A stretch of 64,000 bases of DNA from Montifringilla adamsi. Taxonomy: Eukaryota > Chordata > Aves > Passeriformes > Passeridae. The stretch covers positions 2,339,236-2,403,235 of the forward strand of contig JAGGNK010012559.1 of the NCBI GenBank assembly GCA_017590115.1, written 5' to 3'. How positions within the stretch are numbered: position 1 is the first letter of the stretch; each line of letters starts with the position of its first letter. Position numbers and translations under genes: made by a program. The notes below the pieces were generated by a model, which worked only from the letters and a program-made list of their open reading frames with translations, searched no databases and was not told the origin of the DNA. This document shows, piece after piece, positions 36,271 through 64,000 of this stretch.

Positions 36271-39021
36271 AACAAACACAGAAATGTACCATCAACCTCC
36301 TGTTATAAAAGTACTTTACATACATTCAAGGAAACATCATATAAATACCAGTATGAAATGTCAGTGGCTGCGAGTTCCACACTCAGCTAAAATTTTACCA
36401 ACATCTTAAAATTTCCTTAAAACATTTGAAGTAAACAAACACAAAGCACAGCTAGCTGCCTGGCAGCTCAGGCCTGCAGGTCCAGCACCTGCTGCCAGTG
36501 CCTGGGCAAACCCAGCCCCTCTCCAGCACGGCTCTGCTCAGCTGCTTCTGATGGGAGCAAAGCACGTGGGCTGCTCGGCCGTGCCGGTGGTGGGAGGTTA
36601 AGGCACAGGTTTTAATCCCAAATTCAGCCAGCTGGAGTACAAGAAATGCTCCCAACAGGCTGCTGCACAGGCTGGGACAGCTCCCCAGCCTGCTTACAGG
36701 AGACCTTTGGATGGGCTGAGGGATGTTCAGCATCAGCACAGACTCTTCTGTGACTACAACTGAGTCCTGATCCTCTGGTGACATTTCCAGCCCTGGGAGC
36801 AATGAGGCTGCTCCTCACCACAGCTCTGGCACTTCACAGGGGCCCCAGAGGAACTGGACTCTATGGACCCAGCAGTAAGGGAGCTAGAACTGCCTCAGCT
36901 GCCTTGGAACAGGTGCAAACACACCTTGGCTCTCCATTTGCTGTAGAGAGAACACCCCTGGGTCCTGCTTCCCTTTCCAAATCCACTGCTGAGCACTCCC
37001 AGCACAGCCTGTCTGCCCCCTGGGCTCTGCTGGGCCAGCAGCCCCCAGGGCAGCCCCACACCTTTCCCTCTGCTGAGCTGCCCAGTGACACCCACAGCAG
37101 ACTCCTCATTTTCCTCATGGGATGAGCAGCTCCCACACAGACAACATGTTCCTGCTGCAGCGCTCCTGGGGAAATACACAGACCCAGTATCCACCTGGGA
37201 TCAGAGCACAAGGCTAACACCTGGCCAGGAGCTGAATGGAAAGCAGATCACTCCTGACTCCAGTGACCACCCTGGAGAAAGAGAATCGCCTTTGATTCCA
37301 ATTTAATTAATCTAAAAAAAAAAAACAAACCCAAAACCAACCAAACTCAAAGGGAAACTGGAGCTGGTACCATGTGAAATAAACCTCCCAGGTCCAGTCC
37401 CTGAGCACAAGGTATCCAAACCCCTGGCTCTAGGCACCTTCTGCCCCCTGGTCACTGGAGCTGGCCCAGGAACAGATGCTCCCGGGGCACAGCAGAGCCT
37501 GTGCAAAGCTGGCCCAGCACTGATGGAAATTAACCCTCAGTAATTAAAGCCATGAAAGGAATGCAGCAAACACATCCCTGTCTGTATGGGCACAGCAAAT
37601 GGTGAGTCTGTCACTCCCTGCAGTGACAGACTTTCAGCCCAGTCTCCTGATGGCTGATGTGGGGCTGATGACCACGATCTGGAGGGGTCTGGGTGCAGCC
37701 ACAGGTCTGGCCCTGCAGGAGCAGCAGCAGCAGGTTCTGGGGCACAGCACACACCTGTCCTCAGGGCACCTGCTGATCTGGTGCCATCAGGGTAGATGGG
37801 GGAGACCACCAAACACAGCCTGAGTTGGCACAAAACCAGCCCCTGTGCCAGCCCCAGTCCCTTGCTGGCTGTTCCTGGCCAGGGGAGCTGCAGGTCACTG
37901 ACTCCAGCCTCTGTTCTCAGACAGTTGCAGAAAAATCAGCATCACCATCCCTCCCAAGTGCTCCACGCTGCCAAGTCACAGTGTCTTAGAAAATTAAGTC
38001 CCTCTTAACAAGGCATTTGTTTGTCATTATGTAGTTAGGCTAATGCAAAGAATATAAGAAAATTGAATCTGATTCTACTAAAAGGAACTTACAAATAGGG
38101 TCAGGAACACAGAGGTGAAGGTTATACCATAGCCAGAGTCTTCTCTGCAACATTCATGAGGATTTAGGAATTAGATTATTCCTAGTCCAGGTGAGGACTC
38201 AGTTCACATCTGAGCAGTCTGCACCAGTCTGCTGTACCTGATGTTCACAGGCCGTTTCCTTTTTCTTTGCAGGGAAAATCTGTGGGATCTACAGTCCAGA
38301 CAAAGGCTGGAATCCAGTGATCTCCTGCTGGCTAAAAGGGCTCCTGCACACATTGACAAGAAGCCACTGGGATCAACTCAGAACACCAATACTTGCCTCT
38401 ACAAAGAACCACATATTCCAGAAGCATTCCCTTACCTTTATATTTTCCAGTAATCCCACACTGAGGAAATAACATAAGGACATTGTAATAAATTAACTGT
38501 TTTGAACATCCAGGAAAGGAGAGAGGACACATTTTACAGCAATAGAGGTATTTTTGACATTTTCATTAATATTTCCTATGAAAAAAACCCACAGCTCTTC
38601 GGCTTTGCAAAACAAGGGAGGTTTAAGCTCTGCCAACAGCGTTTTCCTATAAAAATAAATTTTTGTGTTTACTTGGGTTCTACAACTAAGCTGAATAGAA
38701 AGAAGAAGGCTCTTACACATAAATCTGCTGTTTTATGGCCCCTCCCTCTGGAGGCCAGAGGCATTCAGCTGGCTCTGTAAGTCCCTTCTGCAGACAAGCT
38801 CTAGCTCTGCTGAGTCTAGGGCTTCTTCACAGGACACCTCTGGACTTGGCAGGGCCCGTGCTCCCGAGGAACGACCTGCTGTCATATTCCATTGTAGAGT
38901 TTGCATTAGGTATGTTTTCTTCATCAAGCTGAAAGGTGAGTTCCCAAACGTGTGAGATTTCTGTCCCCCCAGTAATGGGGAGGGCTGGTGGGAGCCGCAG
39001 TCGCGTCTTTGCTCCAACTTC
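36271..39021 (-). other. EYA3: EYA3 3' UTR
   Basis: About 2.75 kb of sequence lies between the stop codon and the inferred poly(A) signal. Human EYA3 also has a multi-kilobase 3' UTR (from memory). An A-rich run at 37314-37324 is the only obvious low-complexity tract. No protein-like frame was found. Confidence 0.7.
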
Positions 39022-63659
<24,638 letters not shown>

Positions 63660-64000
63660 CTGCAAAGACAAAAATGTTCAGAGCTACAGCTCTCATCAGT
63701 ATAACCATGGGCTCTTCATCTCAAAACAGGTTTTTTCCTAATTAGAAAACAAGGGCTAACACTGGATATTGTATAGCAGAATTACTGAATAACTACTCAT
63801 GTTAGTTACACTAGTAACAGGTGCTGAGATATACAGCCAAAGAAATGACTGGTAAGGACAATTTTACGGAAATTGAATAAAACAGCCATAAATTTTAAGA
63901 AAATCCTACTCTGCACAGATTCAGCACTATCACAAATTTTGCTCTTTTTTTCCCCCTGTATTTTAATATTGCATAAAGATAGGAACATGATTGCTTTTTC
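63660..64000 (-). other. EYA3: EYA3 intron, cut by the window end
   Basis: The acceptor TTTGCAG is directly at 63660-63666 in minus orientation. The initiator exon of EYA3 must lie further right. Nothing else is seen. Confidence 0.7.

Overview
This is vertebrate nuclear DNA, almost certainly from a bird and probably a songbird. It carries five multi-exon genes with GT-AG introns, CpG-rich promoters, many CR1 LINE 3' ends (the typical avian retroposon) and two solo long terminal repeats (LTRs) of the roughly 350-390 bp ERVK type common in passerines. Gene density and GC-rich promoters fit a microchromosome. The gene set matches human 1p35.3. No species call is possible by eye.

Layout from left to right: PPP1R8 (+, 838-17594), SMPDL3B (-, 20570-26202), RPA2 (+, 26543-29914), XKR8 (+, 31969-34525) and EYA3 (-, 39022-63659, continuing off the right edge). 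I traced every coding exon by splice sites, reading frame and protein similarity. The totals are PPP1R8 351 aa in 7 exons, SMPDL3B 471 aa in 7, RPA2 273 aa in 9, XKR8 410 aa in 3 coding exons, and EYA3 561 aa in 16 exons lacking only its first residues. All frames stay open and the key catalytic or binding motifs are present.

SMPDL3B and RPA2 are head to head with about 340 bp between start codons, sharing a promoter with a YY1-type site and three evenly spaced inverted CCAAT boxes. PPP1R8/SMPDL3B and XKR8/EYA3 are convergent pairs. Against the human order as I remember it, the RPA2-SMPDL3B pair is inverted as a block and THEMIS2 is absent from its expected place.

The genes are not a pathway. 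They cover nuclear PP1 regulation and splicing (PPP1R8), an anchored ecto-phosphodiesterase (SMPDL3B), single-stranded DNA binding (RPA2), apoptotic lipid scrambling (XKR8) and a tyrosine phosphatase/transcription cofactor (EYA3). The most notable sequence-level points are a solo LTR whose target-site duplication lies inside the splice donor of PPP1R8 exon 4, a perfect DEVD caspase site in XKR8, different GC-rich minisatellites beside all three CpG promoters, and a tandem repeat that multiplies possible branch points before PPP1R8 exon 6. I found no new gene system.
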